Origin: Streptomyces bohaiensis
Lineage (GTDB): Bacteria; Actinomycetota; Actinomycetes; Streptomycetales; Streptomycetaceae
Direction of reading: 5' to 3'
Assembly (NCBI RefSeq): GCF_012033785.1
Contig: NZ_JAAVJC010000027.1
Location: 1 to 33,787 of the forward strand
Length of the DNA stretch: 33,787 bases
Shown here in pieces: positions 14,593-23,314 of the stretch (position 1 is the first letter of the stretch; every line of letters begins with the position of its first letter). The notes below the pieces were generated by a model. It searched no databases. It was not told the origin of the DNA and worked only from the letters and a program-made list of their open reading frames with translations. The translations under genes and the position numbers were made by a program.

Positions 14593-16668
14593 TCAGTCGT
14601 CCTCGCCGAACAGGTCGGCGTAGGTGGCCAGCCCGAGTGCGACGTCCGCCTGGGCCCAGAAGCGGTGGTACTCGAAGACGGGCTCCGGCCCGCCGTCGAG
14701 GTACGCCTGCACCTTCGGCCAGTCGGGGTCGTCCTCGTAGAAGCCGCGGATCGAGGCGAAGGTGGCGTCGGAGTCGATGACGTCGCCGTTCGGCATGGTT
14801 CCGGTCCACCCCGGCGGGACGTACACCTCCTGGTCGAAGCGGCTGTAGTCGCCGCGGGACTCGGGGGTCGCGATGCCGACGTCGTCCCGGTGCTCCCACA
14901 GCGCGTCCAGTAGCCCGGCCGCGGCGGCCTGCGCCTCGGTGTGCCCGGTGGCGGCGGCGTAGAAGGCGAGGGCGTTGGCGAGGGAGCCGGCGACGCCGAC
15001 GTCCTGGTTGTGGTCGGTCACCGTCACCGACAACCCGGCGTTGTCACCGGGATCGGCCGGGTTCCAGTCGTCGGGCTGGCCCGACCAGGCGAGGGTGGCG
15101 GGGACGGCGAAGTCGCCGTCGGCGCCGACCGTCGTCTCGGAGAGCACCCAGGGGACCCACTTGTCGAGGACCTCGCCGGCGGTGGCGTCGCCCGTCTCCA
15201 GGTACAGCTCGGCGAGCCGCTGCATCGACCACGCCTGCATGCCGAACCACTGGTTGGACGGCGGGTCCACGTAGACCGGCGCCTCCTGGTAGTACATGCC
15301 GTGGAAGGTCGCCGTCCCGGCCGGCGGGTTGCCGTAGGCGCCGCCCCAGCTGCTGGTGGCGCCGCCCGCGATCCCGCCCTCGGCCGACTGCAGCCAGCGG
15401 TAGAACTCGACCTGGCGCTCCAGGCTCGTCTCCCAGTCGCCCTGCGCGGTCGGGGAGGCCGGTACCAGGTCCGGGTCGGCGGAGAGGGCGTGGGCGGCCA
15501 TCGGGTTCTGGTAGCCGAAGTGGTTGTGGCTGCTGCCGATGCGCCACGACCAGCCGCCGGAGGTGTCGGTCGAGCCGCCCCAGGCGTAGTACCAGGAGAG
15601 CAGGTAGTTGGCGCTGTTCTTGCCGGTGCCCGGCGCACAGGAGGGGCTGGTGCACCCCGGCTGCTTGAAGTACTTGTCGTAGTGGCCGTACCGCAGGTAG
15701 TCGCCCATCTTCGCGGCCTTGTCCAGCGTCGCGGCGATCTCGCCCTCGTTGCCCTGCTCGGTGGCCCACTTGTTGGCCCAGAACGCGGCCTGCACGGCGC
15801 GCGCGTCGGCGTCGGGCGCGTTGGTGTAGCGCCACTGCTCGGCGTACCCGTTGTCGTCCATGAACAGGTCGAGGTACCCGTTGGCCCCACCGTGGGAGAA
15901 GTCGTCGCAGGAGGGGTGCGGCACGGTCTCCCACACCGATTCCTCGGGCCCGCGCTGGAAGGTGTTGATGAAGGACGGGCCGGGGGTGTCCGGGCCGCCG
16001 GCGCAGGGCGCGCCGGGGGCGTTGCCGAAGCCGTACACGTTGTCGACGTCCTGGAGCCAGTGCATCCCGTAGATGTCGTTGGTGCCGTAGGTGGCGGCGA
16101 GCTCGCCGGCGAGCGGGTCGACCCCGACCGAGACGCCGTTGTCCATCGGCGCCGGGTACGAGGAGGGGTCGCCGTACTCGGGGGCGTAGGTGGCCGGGGC
16201 CTGCGGGTTGTAGAACCCGGTGGTGGGCTGGTCGGCGGAGCCCGGGATGACGTAGTCCTCCATCACCTGCCAGGCCTCGTTGAACGGGTCCCAGTCGCCG
16301 GTGACCTTGCCGTAGGCGGCCTGCAGCCAGATCAGGTAGCTGTACGCCTCGGAGGTCGTCTCGTGGCCGTGGTCCGGTGCCTCGACGATCAGCGTCTCGA
16401 CGGAGTGGTAGGGGATGCCCTCCTCCGAGAAGTAGCCGTTGGCCGGGTCCATGATCTGGTCGTACAGCTCCAGGAACCGGTCCTCGTACTGCTGGGCCGC
16501 GAGTCCGGTGGGAGCGAGGTGCGGCTGGGCGCCGGAGTGCGAGGCGGCGGCGAGGCCCAGCGGCAGCGAGAGGGCGAGGGCGCCGGCCAGCAGCGGCAGG
16601 CGGCGGGGGCGGGAGCGGGTGGGCCGGGTGGTGCCGGGTGGGGGTGGCGATCCGAACGGGATCGGCAT
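14593..16668 (-). CDS. Secreted GH48 cellulase (reducing-end exocellulase type), no CBM
   Basis: Glycoside hydrolase family 48; the family acts processively on cellulose, usually from the reducing end. 691 aa. A Pro/Arg-rich n-region and hydrophobic core (about 24-43) form a signal peptide, with likely cleavage near residue 45. The catalytic (alpha/alpha)6 domain follows directly. Glu107 in [10 protein letters not shown] matches the family's acid catalyst, and Glu96 in IVEAPD lies 11 residues earlier, the same spacing as Glu44/Glu55 of CelF. The [10 protein letters not shown] block carries the proposed base region. The chain ends right after the catalytic domain, so no CBM2, Fn3 or dockerin is present, which is unusual for actinobacterial GH48 enzymes. 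GAGGAGG precedes the ATG. It diverges from the GH6 gene and has a CelR/CebR-type operator 83 bp upstream. Confidence 0.96.
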   Translation of the reverse strand: MPIPFGSPPPPGTTRPTRSRPRRLPLLAGALALSLPLGLAAASHSGAQPHLAPTGLAAQQYEDRFLELYDQIMDPANGYFSEEGIPYHSVETLIVEAPDHGHETTSEAYSYLIWLQAAYGKVTGDWDPFNEAWQVMEDYVIPGSADQPTTGFYNPQAPATYAPEYGDPSSYPAPMDNGVSVGVDPLAGELAATYGTNDIYGMHWLQDVDNVYGFGNAPGAPCAGGPDTPGPSFINTFQRGPEESVWETVPHPSCDDFSHGGANGYLDLFMDDNGYAEQWRYTNAPDADARAVQAAFWANKWATEQGNEGEIAATLDKAAKMGDYLRYGHYDKYFKQPGCTSPSCAPGTGKNSANYLLSWYYAWGGSTDTSGGWSWRIGSSHNHFGYQNPMAAHALSADPDLVPASPTAQGDWETSLERQVEFYRWLQSAEGGIAGGATSSWGGAYGNPPAGTATFHGMYYQEAPVYVDPPSNQWFGMQAWSMQRLAELYLETGDATAGEVLDKWVPWVLSETTVGADGDFAVPATLAWSGQPDDWNPADPGDNAGLSVTVTDHNQDVGVAGSLANALAFYAAATGHTEAQAAAAGLLDALWEHRDDVGIATPESRGDYSRFDQEVYVPPGWTGTMPNGDVIDSDATFASIRGFYEDDPDWPKVQAYLDGGPEPVFEYHRFWAQADVALGLATYADLFGEDD

Positions 16669-16750
16669 CGTGCCTCCTCAGCGGCTCGGGTGTGGGGGTG
16701 GTGAGGAGCGAGCGTCGCGCACGGTGCGGCCGTCCCGCCGCACCGAACTA

Positions 16751-16766
16751 GTGGGAGCGCTCCCAC
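16751..16766. promoter_or_regulatory. CelR/CebR-type operator, GH48 side (perfect palindrome)
   Basis: The 14-bp TGGGAGCGCTCCCA is at 16752-16765, extended to a 16-bp perfect palindrome. It equals the known operator of the LacI-family CelR/CebR repressors of actinobacterial cellulase genes, which are released by cellobiose or cello-oligosaccharides. On the minus strand a TTGACG -35-like box lies at 16788-16793, so the operator would cover the -10/start region of the GH48 promoter. No repressor gene lies in this window. Confidence 0.92.
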
Positions 16767-16852
16767 GGTGAACGGTCGACGGCGGAGCGTCAACCCCTCG
16801 CGTCGACATTCCCGCATCGCCGCAGGCCGGAGCGGAATCTTTCCCGGCCCCC

Positions 16853-16881
16853 TTGGCGGGCCCGGAAGTTGGCTGTACGTT
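16853..16881 (+). promoter_or_regulatory. Candidate GH6 promoter
   Basis: TTGGCG (16853-16858) and TACGTT (16876-16881) are separated by 17 nt. The second CelR/CebR-type operator starts 12 nt after the -10 box, over the expected transcription start, as suits a repressor site. Confidence 0.6.
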
Positions 16882-16893
16882 CCCATCCAACTA

Positions 16894-16909
16894 GTGGGAG
16901 CGGTTCCAC
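16894..16909. promoter_or_regulatory. CelR/CebR-type operator, GH6 side (imperfect)
   Basis: TGGGAGCGGTTCCA at 16895-16908 differs from the perfect site at two of 14 positions, and both sites are preceded by ACTA or CTA. It probably binds the same repressor with lower affinity. The two centres are 143 bp apart. Confidence 0.82.
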
Positions 16910-17270
16910 GGTTGTCGGGTCCGTCGTGACGACGGGTCGTGGCACCGGGGTCGCTCCGAGCCGCACCATTCCTCACCACCCCGCGCCCCTCCCGGTGCGC
17001 CCCGCCGACCGAGCACCGGCGCGGCCCCCGGGACGCAGTACGGCCGGGGAGGAGCGTCCCCACCGTCGCCACCCCCACCTCGCGACGTCATCCGCCCGGT
17101 CCGCTGCGCGGCCCGGCCGCGGCACCGCATCCCCGATGGGCACCACGGCACGACCCGCCGCATCCCGGCAGCCGCCGCCGCGGCGGGCGTGTCCCGCACC
17201 TCCCCACCCGCCGTGCGCGGGACGCACGGACGACCGCGCCCCGCACGACACGACGTTCGAGAGGAACCCC
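16910..17270 (+). other. Long GH6 leader region
   Basis: About 360 nt separate the GH6-side operator from the GH6 start. No credible gene is seen: the frame continuous with GH6 is open but translates to Arg/Pro/Ala-rich sequence. It contains a stem 17191-17197 with 17217-17223 and a GGAGGAG with no start codon close behind. It could be a long 5' leader, or a nearer promoter may be missed. Confidence 0.45.
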
Positions 17271-18668
17271 ATGAGCCGCACCGACCGCACCCCCCACCGA
17301 CGCAGGAGGCCCGCGCTCGTCGCCGGCGCCCTCGTCGGTGCGGCGGCCCTCACCGTCTCCACCCTCGGCACCGCCGGCGCCGAGGAGGCCCCGCGGACCA
17401 TGCAGCGGGTCGACAACCCCTACGCCGGCGCCGGCGTCTACGTGAACCCCGAGTGGTCGGCCAACGCGGCCGGCGAACCGGGCGGCTCGGCCATCGCCGA
17501 CCAGCCCACCGGAGTCTGGATGGACCGCACCGCGGCCATCGCCGGCAACCAGGGCGCCGGCCGCGAGATGGGGCTCGCGGACCACCTCGACGAGGCGGTG
17601 GTCCAGGCACAGGGCCACGACGACTTCGTCTTCCAGGTCGTGATCTACAACCTGCCCGGGCGTGACTGCGCCGCGCTCTCCTCCAGCGGCGAGCTGGGGC
17701 CGGAGGAGCTCGACCGGTACAAGACCGAGTACATCGACGCGATCGCCGACATCCTCTCCGACCCGGCCTACGCCGACCTGCGGATCGTCACGGTCATCGA
17801 GATCGACTCGCTGCCCAACCTCATCACCAACGTCGGCAGCCGGCCGACGGCGACGCCGCTCTGCAACCAGATGCTGGCCAACGGCAACTACGTCAAGGGG
17901 GTCGGCTACGCGCTGGCCACGCTCGGCGACATCGACAACGTCTACAACTACGTCGACGCCGGGCACCACGGCTGGCTCGGGTGGGACGACAACTTCGGCC
18001 CGGCCGCCCAGCTCTTCTACCAGGCCGCCAACGCCGAAGGGGCCTCGCCCTCCGATGTCGCGGGGTTCATCTCCAACACCTCGAACTTCAGCGCGCTGAA
18101 GGAGGACCACTTCTCCATCGGCGACACGGTCAACGGCACCCCGGTCCGGCAGTCCTCCTGGATCGACTGGAACCAGTACACCGACGAGCTGACGTTCGCG
18201 CAGGCGCTGCGGACCCAGCTGGTGCAGCTCGGCTTCCCCTCGAACATCGGGATGCTGATCGACACCTCCCGCAACGGCTGGGGCGGCCCCAACCGGCCCA
18301 CCGGCCCGGGTCCGCAGACCAACGTCAACGCGTACGTGGACGGCGGACGCTACGACCAGCGCCACCACCTCGGGAACTGGTGCAACCAGGCCGGGGCGGG
18401 CCTCGGTGAGCGCCCGGTCGCCTCGCCGGCGGCCGGTATCGACGCCTACGTGTGGATGAAGCCCCCGGGGGAGTCCGACGGTTCCAGCCGTGAGATCCCG
18501 AACGACGAGGGCAAGGGCTTCGACCGGATGTGCGACCCCACCTACGGTGGCAACGCGCAGAACGGCTTCAACCCCTCGGGCGCGCTGCCGGACGCCCCGG
18601 TGTCCGGTCACTGGTTCCCCGCGCAGTTCCAGCAGCTGCTGGCCAACGCCCACCCGCCGGTGAACTGA
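17271..18668 (+). CDS. Secreted GH6 cellulase (exocellulase-like), no CBM
   Basis: Glycoside hydrolase family 6, an inverting enzyme acting on beta-1,4-glucan from the non-reducing end in its exo forms. 465 aa. The signal peptide has HRRRR, a hydrophobic core and a cleavage site near AGA-EEAP (residue 37). The family signature is IYNLPGRDC (125-133), with Asp132. VIEIDSLPN (175-183) places the putative acid Asp179, and LIDTSRNGWGG holds Asp331. WMKPPGESDG (395-404) and paired Cys (133/198, 371/421) also fit. Long insertions that could form active-site loops suggest an exocellulase like Thermobifida Cel6B. No CBM2 or linker is present. GAGAGG precedes ATG 17271, which also gives the clean signal peptide. 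Confidence 0.95.
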   Translation: MSRTDRTPHRRRRPALVAGALVGAAALTVSTLGTAGAEEAPRTMQRVDNPYAGAGVYVNPEWSANAAGEPGGSAIADQPTGVWMDRTAAIAGNQGAGREMGLADHLDEAVVQAQGHDDFVFQVVIYNLPGRDCAALSSSGELGPEELDRYKTEYIDAIADILSDPAYADLRIVTVIEIDSLPNLITNVGSRPTATPLCNQMLANGNYVKGVGYALATLGDIDNVYNYVDAGHHGWLGWDDNFGPAAQLFYQAANAEGASPSDVAGFISNTSNFSALKEDHFSIGDTVNGTPVRQSSWIDWNQYTDELTFAQALRTQLVQLGFPSNIGMLIDTSRNGWGGPNRPTGPGPQTNVNAYVDGGRYDQRHHLGNWCNQAGAGLGERPVASPAAGIDAYVWMKPPGESDGSSREIPNDEGKGFDRMCDPTYGGNAQNGFNPSGALPDAPVSGHWFPAQFQQLLANAHPPVN

Positions 18669-18717
18669 CGGCGCCGCGGCGCGGCGGCCGGGGGTGACAC
18701 CCGCCGCCGTGCCGCTC

Positions 18718-18761
18718 GGTGGGAGGGGGCGGCACGTCCGTGCGCGCCGCCCCCTCCCACC
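18718..18761 (+). terminator. GH6 terminator
   Basis: A 16-bp perfect stem (18718-18733 with 18746-18761) and a 12-nt loop, starting 49 nt after the GH6 stop. Confidence 0.82.
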
Positions 18762-18781
18762 GCACCCGATCCCCCCACCGG

Positions 18782-18814
18782 CCGTTTCCGCCGCCCGCCA
18801 GGCGGCGGAAACGG
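18782..18814 (-). terminator. Terminator of the mscR-MBL operon
   Basis: A 14-bp perfect stem (18782-18795 with 18801-18814) with a 5-nt loop, 68 nt after the metallo-hydrolase stop on the minus strand. It is the facing partner of the GH6 terminator in this convergent gap. Confidence 0.8.
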
Positions 18815-18882
18815 TCGGGGCCGTGCCGGGCCGCCGCGCTGTGGCGGGCGGTGGCAGTGGCGGGGTCGGGCGGTGGCGGGGC

Positions 18883-19515
18883 TCAGTGCCCGCGGTCGAT
18901 CCACTCCTGGAGGTGCGGCGCCTCGTCCCCCACCGTGGTGGAGTCGCCGTGGCCGGTGCGGACGACCGTGGCGGGCGGCAGGGTCAGCAGCCGTTCCCGG
19001 ATCGACTCGACGATCGTCGGGAAGTCGGAGAACGACCGCCCGGTGGCGCCGGGGCCGCCCTGGAAGAGGGTGTCGCCGGTGAAGACCGTGCCGAGGGCGG
19101 GGGCGTACAGGCAGACCCCGCCGGGGCTGTGGCCCGGGGTGTGGATCTGGTGCAGCTCGACGCCGGCGACGGTCAGCACCTGGCCGTCGGCCAGTTCGCC
19201 GTCGGGGGCGCGGTCGGGGTGGGTGCGGTCCCACAGCTCCCGGTCGGCCGGGTGCAGCAGGATCGGCGCGCCGGTGCGCTCGGCGAGCGCGGGCGCGGCG
19301 TCCACGTGGTCGTCGTGGGCGTGGGTGGAGACGACGGCCAGCAGCCGCCGGCCGCCGAGCGCGGCGACGATGGCGTCGGCGTCGTGGGCGGCGTCGATGA
19401 CGACGGCCTCCTCGTCGTCCCCGACGATCCAGACGTTGTTGTCGACCTCCCAGGTGCCGCCGTCGAGGGAGAAGGTGCCGGAGGTGACCAGGTGGTCGAT
19501 GCGCCCGGTGCTCAC
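18883..19515 (-). CDS. MBL-fold metallo-hydrolase, partner of mycothiol-dependent formaldehyde dehydrogenase
   Basis: A 210-aa glyoxalase II-like metallo-beta-lactamase fold protein. Metal ligands are clear: THAHDDH (His65, His67, Asp69, His70), HTPGHSPGG (His129), FTGDTLF (Asp148) and the GHG at His189. Its GTG start overlaps the mscR stop by 4 nt, so translation is probably coupled. By position it may hydrolyse S-formylmycothiol, the product of the dehydrogenase, to formate and mycothiol, taking the role of S-formylglutathione hydrolase. That substrate is an inference; the fold and metal site are seen directly. It is cytoplasmic, with no signal peptide. Confidence 0.9.
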   Translation of the reverse strand: MSTGRIDHLVTSGTFSLDGGTWEVDNNVWIVGDDEEAVVIDAAHDADAIVAALGGRRLLAVVSTHAHDDHVDAAPALAERTGAPILLHPADRELWDRTHPDRAPDGELADGQVLTVAGVELHQIHTPGHSPGGVCLYAPALGTVFTGDTLFQGGPGATGRSFSDFPTIVESIRERLLTLPPATVVRTGHGDSTTVGDEAPHLQEWIDRGH

Positions 19516-20597
19516 AGCTCGACCACGGAGCGGAGCACCTCGCCCTTCTCCATGCGGTGGAACGCGGCTTCGACGGCGTCGATCCCGATCGTCTCGGTGA
19601 CGAACGCGTCGAGGTCGAGCCGGCCCTGCAGGTAGAGGTCGGTCAGCACGGGGAAGTCGCGCGAGGGCAGGCAGTCGCCGTACCAGGACGACGTGAGCGC
19701 GCCGCCGCGTCCGAAGACGTCGAGCAGCGGCAGTTCCAGGGTCATCTCGGGGGTGGGGACGCCCACCAGGACGACGGTGCCGGCGAGGTCACGCGCGTAG
19801 AACGCCTGCTTGTAGGTCTCGGGGCGGCCGACGGCCTCGATGACGACGTCGGCGCCGAAGCCGCCGGTGTACTCGCGGATGGCCTCGACCGGGTCGGTCT
19901 CGCGCGAGTTCACGGTGTGGGTGGCGCCGATGGAGCGGGCGGTGTCCAGCTTGGCCGCGTCGATGTCCACGGCGATGATCGTGGCGGCGCCGGCGAGGCG
20001 GGCGCCCGCGACGGCGGCGCAGCCGACGCCGCCGCAGCCGATGACGGCGACGGTGTCGCCGCGGCCGACGTTGCCGGTGTTGACGGCCGCGCCGAGGCCG
20101 GCCATCACGCCGCAGCCCAGCAGGCCGACGGCGGCGGCGCGGGCGGCGGGGTCGACCTTGGTGCACTGCCCGGCGGCGACCAGGGTCTTGTCGGCGAAGG
20201 CGCCGATACCGAGGGCGGGCTCCAGTTCGGTGCCGTCGGTGAGCGTCATCTTCTTCGACGCGTTGTGGGTGTCGAAGCAGTACTGGGGGCGGCCCCGCTT
20301 GCAGGCGCGGCAGGCGCCGCAGACCGCGCGCCAGTTGAGGACGACGAAGTCCCCGGGGGCGACGTCGGTGACGCCGTCGCCGACGGACTCCACGATGCCC
20401 GCCGCCTCGTGCCCGAGCAGGAAGGGGTAGTCGTCGGAGATGCCGCCCTCGCGGTAGTGGTAGTCGGTGTGGCACACCCCGCATGCCTGGATGCGGACCA
20501 CCGCGTCGCCGGGTCCGGGGTCGGGCACCACGATGTCGGTCAGCTCCACCGGGAGCCCCTTGCCGCGGGCGATCACCCCGCGCACTGTCTGCGCCAT
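19512..20597 (-). CDS. mscR: S-(hydroxymethyl)mycothiol dehydrogenase (mycothiol-dependent formaldehyde dehydrogenase)
   Basis: Class III-like zinc alcohol dehydrogenase, 361 aa. It oxidises the formaldehyde-mycothiol adduct with NAD, and can also act as a nitrosomycothiol reductase. Catalytic zinc ligands fit ACGVCHTD (Cys42) and GHEAAG (His63, Glu64). The structural zinc site is Cys93, Cys96, Cys99 and Cys107. VIGCGGVGC near 185-193 is the Rossmann loop, and Asp211 at the end of the second strand favours NAD. Length and the C-terminal [20 protein letters not shown] block fit mycothiol-dependent members rather than glutathione ones. GAAGGG precedes the ATG. It is downstream of a LysR gene on the same strand and coupled to the metallo-hydrolase. 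Confidence 0.92.
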   Translation of the reverse strand: MAQTVRGVIARGKGLPVELTDIVVPDPGPGDAVVRIQACGVCHTDYHYREGGISDDYPFLLGHEAAGIVESVGDGVTDVAPGDFVVLNWRAVCGACRACKRGRPQYCFDTHNASKKMTLTDGTELEPALGIGAFADKTLVAAGQCTKVDPAARAAAVGLLGCGVMAGLGAAVNTGNVGRGDTVAVIGCGGVGCAAVAGARLAGAATIIAVDIDAAKLDTARSIGATHTVNSRETDPVEAIREYTGGFGADVVIEAVGRPETYKQAFYARDLAGTVVLVGVPTPEMTLELPLLDVFGRGGALTSSWYGDCLPSRDFPVLTDLYLQGRLDLDAFVTETIGIDAVEAAFHRMEKGEVLRSVVEL

Positions 20598-20669
20598 GCC
20601 GAACTGCCCTTCTCACAGATGTGGACAACCGGCGGTGCGGATCAGCGTCCGCTCCGCCGCGTGCTGCTC

Positions 20670-20699
20670 ACTCTGGTTCCCCGGGGACGGCACGTCCAA
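20670..20699 (-). promoter_or_regulatory. Candidate mscR promoter
   Basis: On the minus strand TTGGAC (20694-20699) and CAGAGT (20670-20675) are 18 nt apart, in the 121-bp gap between the LysR gene and mscR. The -10 box is imperfect. Confidence 0.35.
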
Positions 20700-20718
20700 C
20701 GTCCTGGCCCGATGGGAT

Positions 20719-21597
20719 TCATCGCGCCGGGCGCTCAATCAACTCCAGCAGGGCCCGGGCCGCCGGGGAGGGGCGGCCGGTGGCGGGCAGCGCGATCCCG
20801 ACGGCCCAGGTGACGTCGGTCTCCAGGGGCACGGCGGTCAGACCGGTCGCGGCCTGCTTCCGCGTGACGGGGCGCGGCACGACCGCGACGCCCATGCCGC
20901 GGTGGACCAGTTCCAGCAGGGTGTGGACGTCGTTCACCTGGAGCGCGACCTCCCGCGCCACGCCCGCGGCGGAAAAGGCCGCGCCGGCGGCGCGCCGCGC
21001 TCCCCAGCCGGGGTGGAGGTCGACGAAGCTCTCGCCGGCGAGGTCGGCGGGGGCGCGGGTGCCGGCGGCGGCCGCCGGGTGCCCGGGGGCGCAGAGCAGC
21101 ATCAGCGGTTCGCGGGCGACGGGCCGCACGGAGACGCCCTCCTCGGTGCCGTCGTGCACGACGAACGCCAGGTCGAGCCGGCCGTCGCGGACACCGGCGA
21201 CGAGCGCGTCGGAGCCGTCCTGGACCATGCGGACGGTGATGCCGGGGTGGCGGCTGCGCAGGTCGGCGAGGAGGTCCGCGGGTTCGACGACGCCCATGCA
21301 CTGCTCGGTGCCGAGCGCCAGGCTGCCGGTGACCAGCCCCTGGACGGCGGCGACCGCGTCGCGCGCGGCGGAGGCGGACTCCAGGGTTCGGCGGGCTTCC
21401 CCGAGCAGCGCCCGACCGGCGTCGGTGAGGCGGACGCTGCGGGTGGTGCGGACGAAGAGCGGGGTGCCGAGGTCGGTCTCCAGCGACTTGATCGAGGCGG
21501 AGAGGCCGGACTGGGCGATCCGGAGCCGGTGGGCGGCGCGGGTGAAGTGGTGCTCCTCGCAGACCGCGACGAAGTGCTCCAGCTGTCTGAGTTCCAC
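20719..21597 (-). CDS. LysR-family transcriptional regulator
   Basis: 292 aa with the usual architecture: winged HTH at residues 1-60 (LEHFVAVCEEHHFTRAAHRL, QSGLSASIKSLE, FVRTTRSVRLTDAG), a linker helix, and a two-lobed effector domain from about residue 90. The effector domain includes RDGRLDLAFVV and LVHRGMGVAVVPR. It starts at GTG 21597. It reads in the same direction as mscR, 121 bp upstream, rather than divergently as is typical for LysR genes, so control of the formaldehyde operon is plausible but not shown. The ligand is unknown. A TACATT box 6 nt before the GTG suggests a leaderless transcript. Confidence 0.92.
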   Translation of the reverse strand: MELRQLEHFVAVCEEHHFTRAAHRLRIAQSGLSASIKSLETDLGTPLFVRTTRSVRLTDAGRALLGEARRTLESASAARDAVAAVQGLVTGSLALGTEQCMGVVEPADLLADLRSRHPGITVRMVQDGSDALVAGVRDGRLDLAFVVHDGTEEGVSVRPVAREPLMLLCAPGHPAAAAGTRAPADLAGESFVDLHPGWGARRAAGAAFSAAGVAREVALQVNDVHTLLELVHRGMGVAVVPRPVTRKQAATGLTAVPLETDVTWAVGIALPATGRPSPAARALLELIERPAR

Positions 21598-21603
21598 GTT
21601 CGG

Positions 21604-21609
21604 AATGTA
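21604..21609 (-). promoter_or_regulatory. Leaderless -10 box of the LysR gene
   Basis: TACATT on the minus strand ends 6 nt before the GTG start, the spacing expected if transcription begins at or next to the start codon. No Shine-Dalgarno sequence is present between them. Confidence 0.5.
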
Positions 21610-21668
21610 GCGCGCTCGGCGGGGGTCGCGTCGGGGGCGGGTGGGCCGCGGCGACGGTCGACGGGACA

Positions 21669-21710
21669 GGCCCGGCCCGGTACCCCGGATGAGGGGTACC
21701 GGGCCGGGCC
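21669..21710 (-). terminator. Terminator of the DctA-type symporter gene
   Basis: An 18-bp perfect stem (21669-21686 with 21693-21710) with a 6-nt loop, 31 nt after the symporter stop on the minus strand. It separates the symporter from the LysR operon. Confidence 0.85.
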
Positions 21711-21741
21711 GGGGAGGGGCGGGCGGAGCCGCCCGCGGGGG

Positions 21742-23211
21742 TCAGCCGCGGGGGCTGCCGGCTTCCTCGGGGGTCTTCCCGTCGCGGTCGGTGTCGGCGC
21801 CGTCCTGGTCGACGGGGTCGGTGGCGAGGGCGTCCTGGGACTTCTCACCCTCGTTGATCTCGTTCATGCCGGCCTCGGCCTCGGCCTTCATCAGCGCGTC
21901 CACGTCGACGGTGTCGGGGTTGTCCAGGACGTACGTGAGGCGGTCGCGGTCGAGGTCGCCCGTCAAGCGGGCGATGGCGAGCGTGCCGATGCCGTTGCCG
22001 GTGAGGTTGGTCAGGGCGCGGCCCTCGCTCATGAAGCGGTCGATGCCGACGATGAGCGCGATGCCGGCGACCGGGATGACCGAGTCGAAGGCGGCCAGCG
22101 AGGCGGCCAGGGTGACCAGGCCGGCGCCGGAGACACCGGCGGCGCCGTTGGAGGAGATCAGCATGAAGACCAGCAGGCCGATCTGGGTCCAGATGGAGAC
22201 GTCCACGCCGAAGGCCTGCGCGATGAAGAGCGCGCCCATGGACATGTAGATGGCGGTGCCGTCCAGGTTGAAGGAGTACCCGGTCGGGATGGTCATGCCG
22301 ACGACGTGCTTGGGGGTACCCGCCGCCTCCAGCTTGGTGAGCATGCGGGGCAGCACGGTCTCGGAGGAGGAGGTGCCGAGGACGATGAGGAGCTCGTCCT
22401 TGATGAACCGGATGTACTTGATCAGGCTGAAGCCCGAGGCGTAGCAGATGGGGCCGAGCACCAGGAAGATGAAGAGCAGGCAGGTGACCCAGAAGGACAC
22501 CATGAACGAGGCGAGCGAGCCGAGGATCGCGGAGCCGTGCTCACCGATGGTGAAGGCGATGCCGCCCATGGCGCCGAGGGGGGCGACCCACATGACGAGC
22601 TTGATGACGCCGAACATGACCTTGGCGAAGGTGTCCAGGCCGCGGATCATGCCCTCGGCGCGGGCGCCGAGCATGGTGAGGGCGCAGGCGACGAGGATCG
22701 CGAGCAGCAGGACCTGGAGGAGCTGGCCGTCGACGAAGGCGCTGGCGAAGGAGGTCGGCACCAGGCCGAGGAGGAAGCCGGTGAAGCCGGCGTCGGCCTC
22801 GCCCGCGGAGGAGATGGCGTTGTCGGCCGCGGAGGTGTCGAACGAGTCGATGTCGTAGCCCAGACCGGCGCCCGGCTGCCAGATGTTGATGACGACGAGG
22901 CCGATGGCCAGGGCGAAGACCGTGGTGATGTTGAAGTAGAGCACGGTCCGCAGAGCGAGCCCGCCGGCCTTGGCGAGGTTGCCCATACCGGCGATGCCGA
23001 CGACGACGGTCGCGAAGATGGTCGGGGCGATGACCACCTTGACCAGCTTGATGAAGAGGTCGGCGAGCCACTTCATCTCGGCACCGACACCCGGTGCCGC
23101 GATGCCGATGGCGATGCCCAGCGCGATACCCAGCAGCACCCAGAAGTACAGGTGCGTGTATATGGGCTTCTTCTTCTTTTTCACCGTCGACGTCGTCGGC
23201 GTACTCGTCAT
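21742..23211 (-). CDS. dctA: DctA-type dicarboxylate:cation symporter
   Basis: DAACS-family secondary transporter, 489 aa, importing C4-dicarboxylates (succinate, fumarate, malate) or acidic amino acids with protons or sodium. A Lys-rich N-terminus leads into eight membrane segments. Signature blocks are present: GTSSSETVLPRM in the first hairpin, PTGYSFNLDGTAIYMSMGALFIAQ, SSNGAAGVSGAG in the second hairpin, and GIDRFMSEGRALTNLTGNGIG in the last core helix. The C-terminal ~65 residues are acidic and probably disordered, longer than in E. coli DctA. It diverges from the TAXI-type lipoprotein gene with 103 bp between. Specificity within the family is not certain from sequence. Confidence 0.92.
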   Translation of the reverse strand: MTSTPTTSTVKKKKKPIYTHLYFWVLLGIALGIAIGIAAPGVGAEMKWLADLFIKLVKVVIAPTIFATVVVGIAGMGNLAKAGGLALRTVLYFNITTVFALAIGLVVINIWQPGAGLGYDIDSFDTSAADNAISSAGEADAGFTGFLLGLVPTSFASAFVDGQLLQVLLLAILVACALTMLGARAEGMIRGLDTFAKVMFGVIKLVMWVAPLGAMGGIAFTIGEHGSAILGSLASFMVSFWVTCLLFIFLVLGPICYASGFSLIKYIRFIKDELLIVLGTSSSETVLPRMLTKLEAAGTPKHVVGMTIPTGYSFNLDGTAIYMSMGALFIAQAFGVDVSIWTQIGLLVFMLISSNGAAGVSGAGLVTLAASLAAFDSVIPVAGIALIVGIDRFMSEGRALTNLTGNGIGTLAIARLTGDLDRDRLTYVLDNPDTVDVDALMKAEAEAGMNEINEGEKSQDALATDPVDQDGADTDRDGKTPEEAGSPRG

Positions 23212-23314
23212 GGGTCGTCCATCCCTCTGACTGCTATCTTGTGGGTCGCATCACACTGATAGTGAGTGCGCGTTACAGCAACGAAACCGGGCAGAAATTG
23301 GGGTTGATCTGACA

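Noticed and set aside
16869..17270. In-frame N-terminal extension of the GH6 gene
   Set aside because: It overlaps the promoter/operator and would bury the signal peptide; ATG 17271 has a ribosome-binding site and a proper signal sequence.
20467..23259. 930-codon plus-strand open frame across LysR and dctA
   Set aside because: Runs antisense through two clear genes and their terminator; no recognisable domain.
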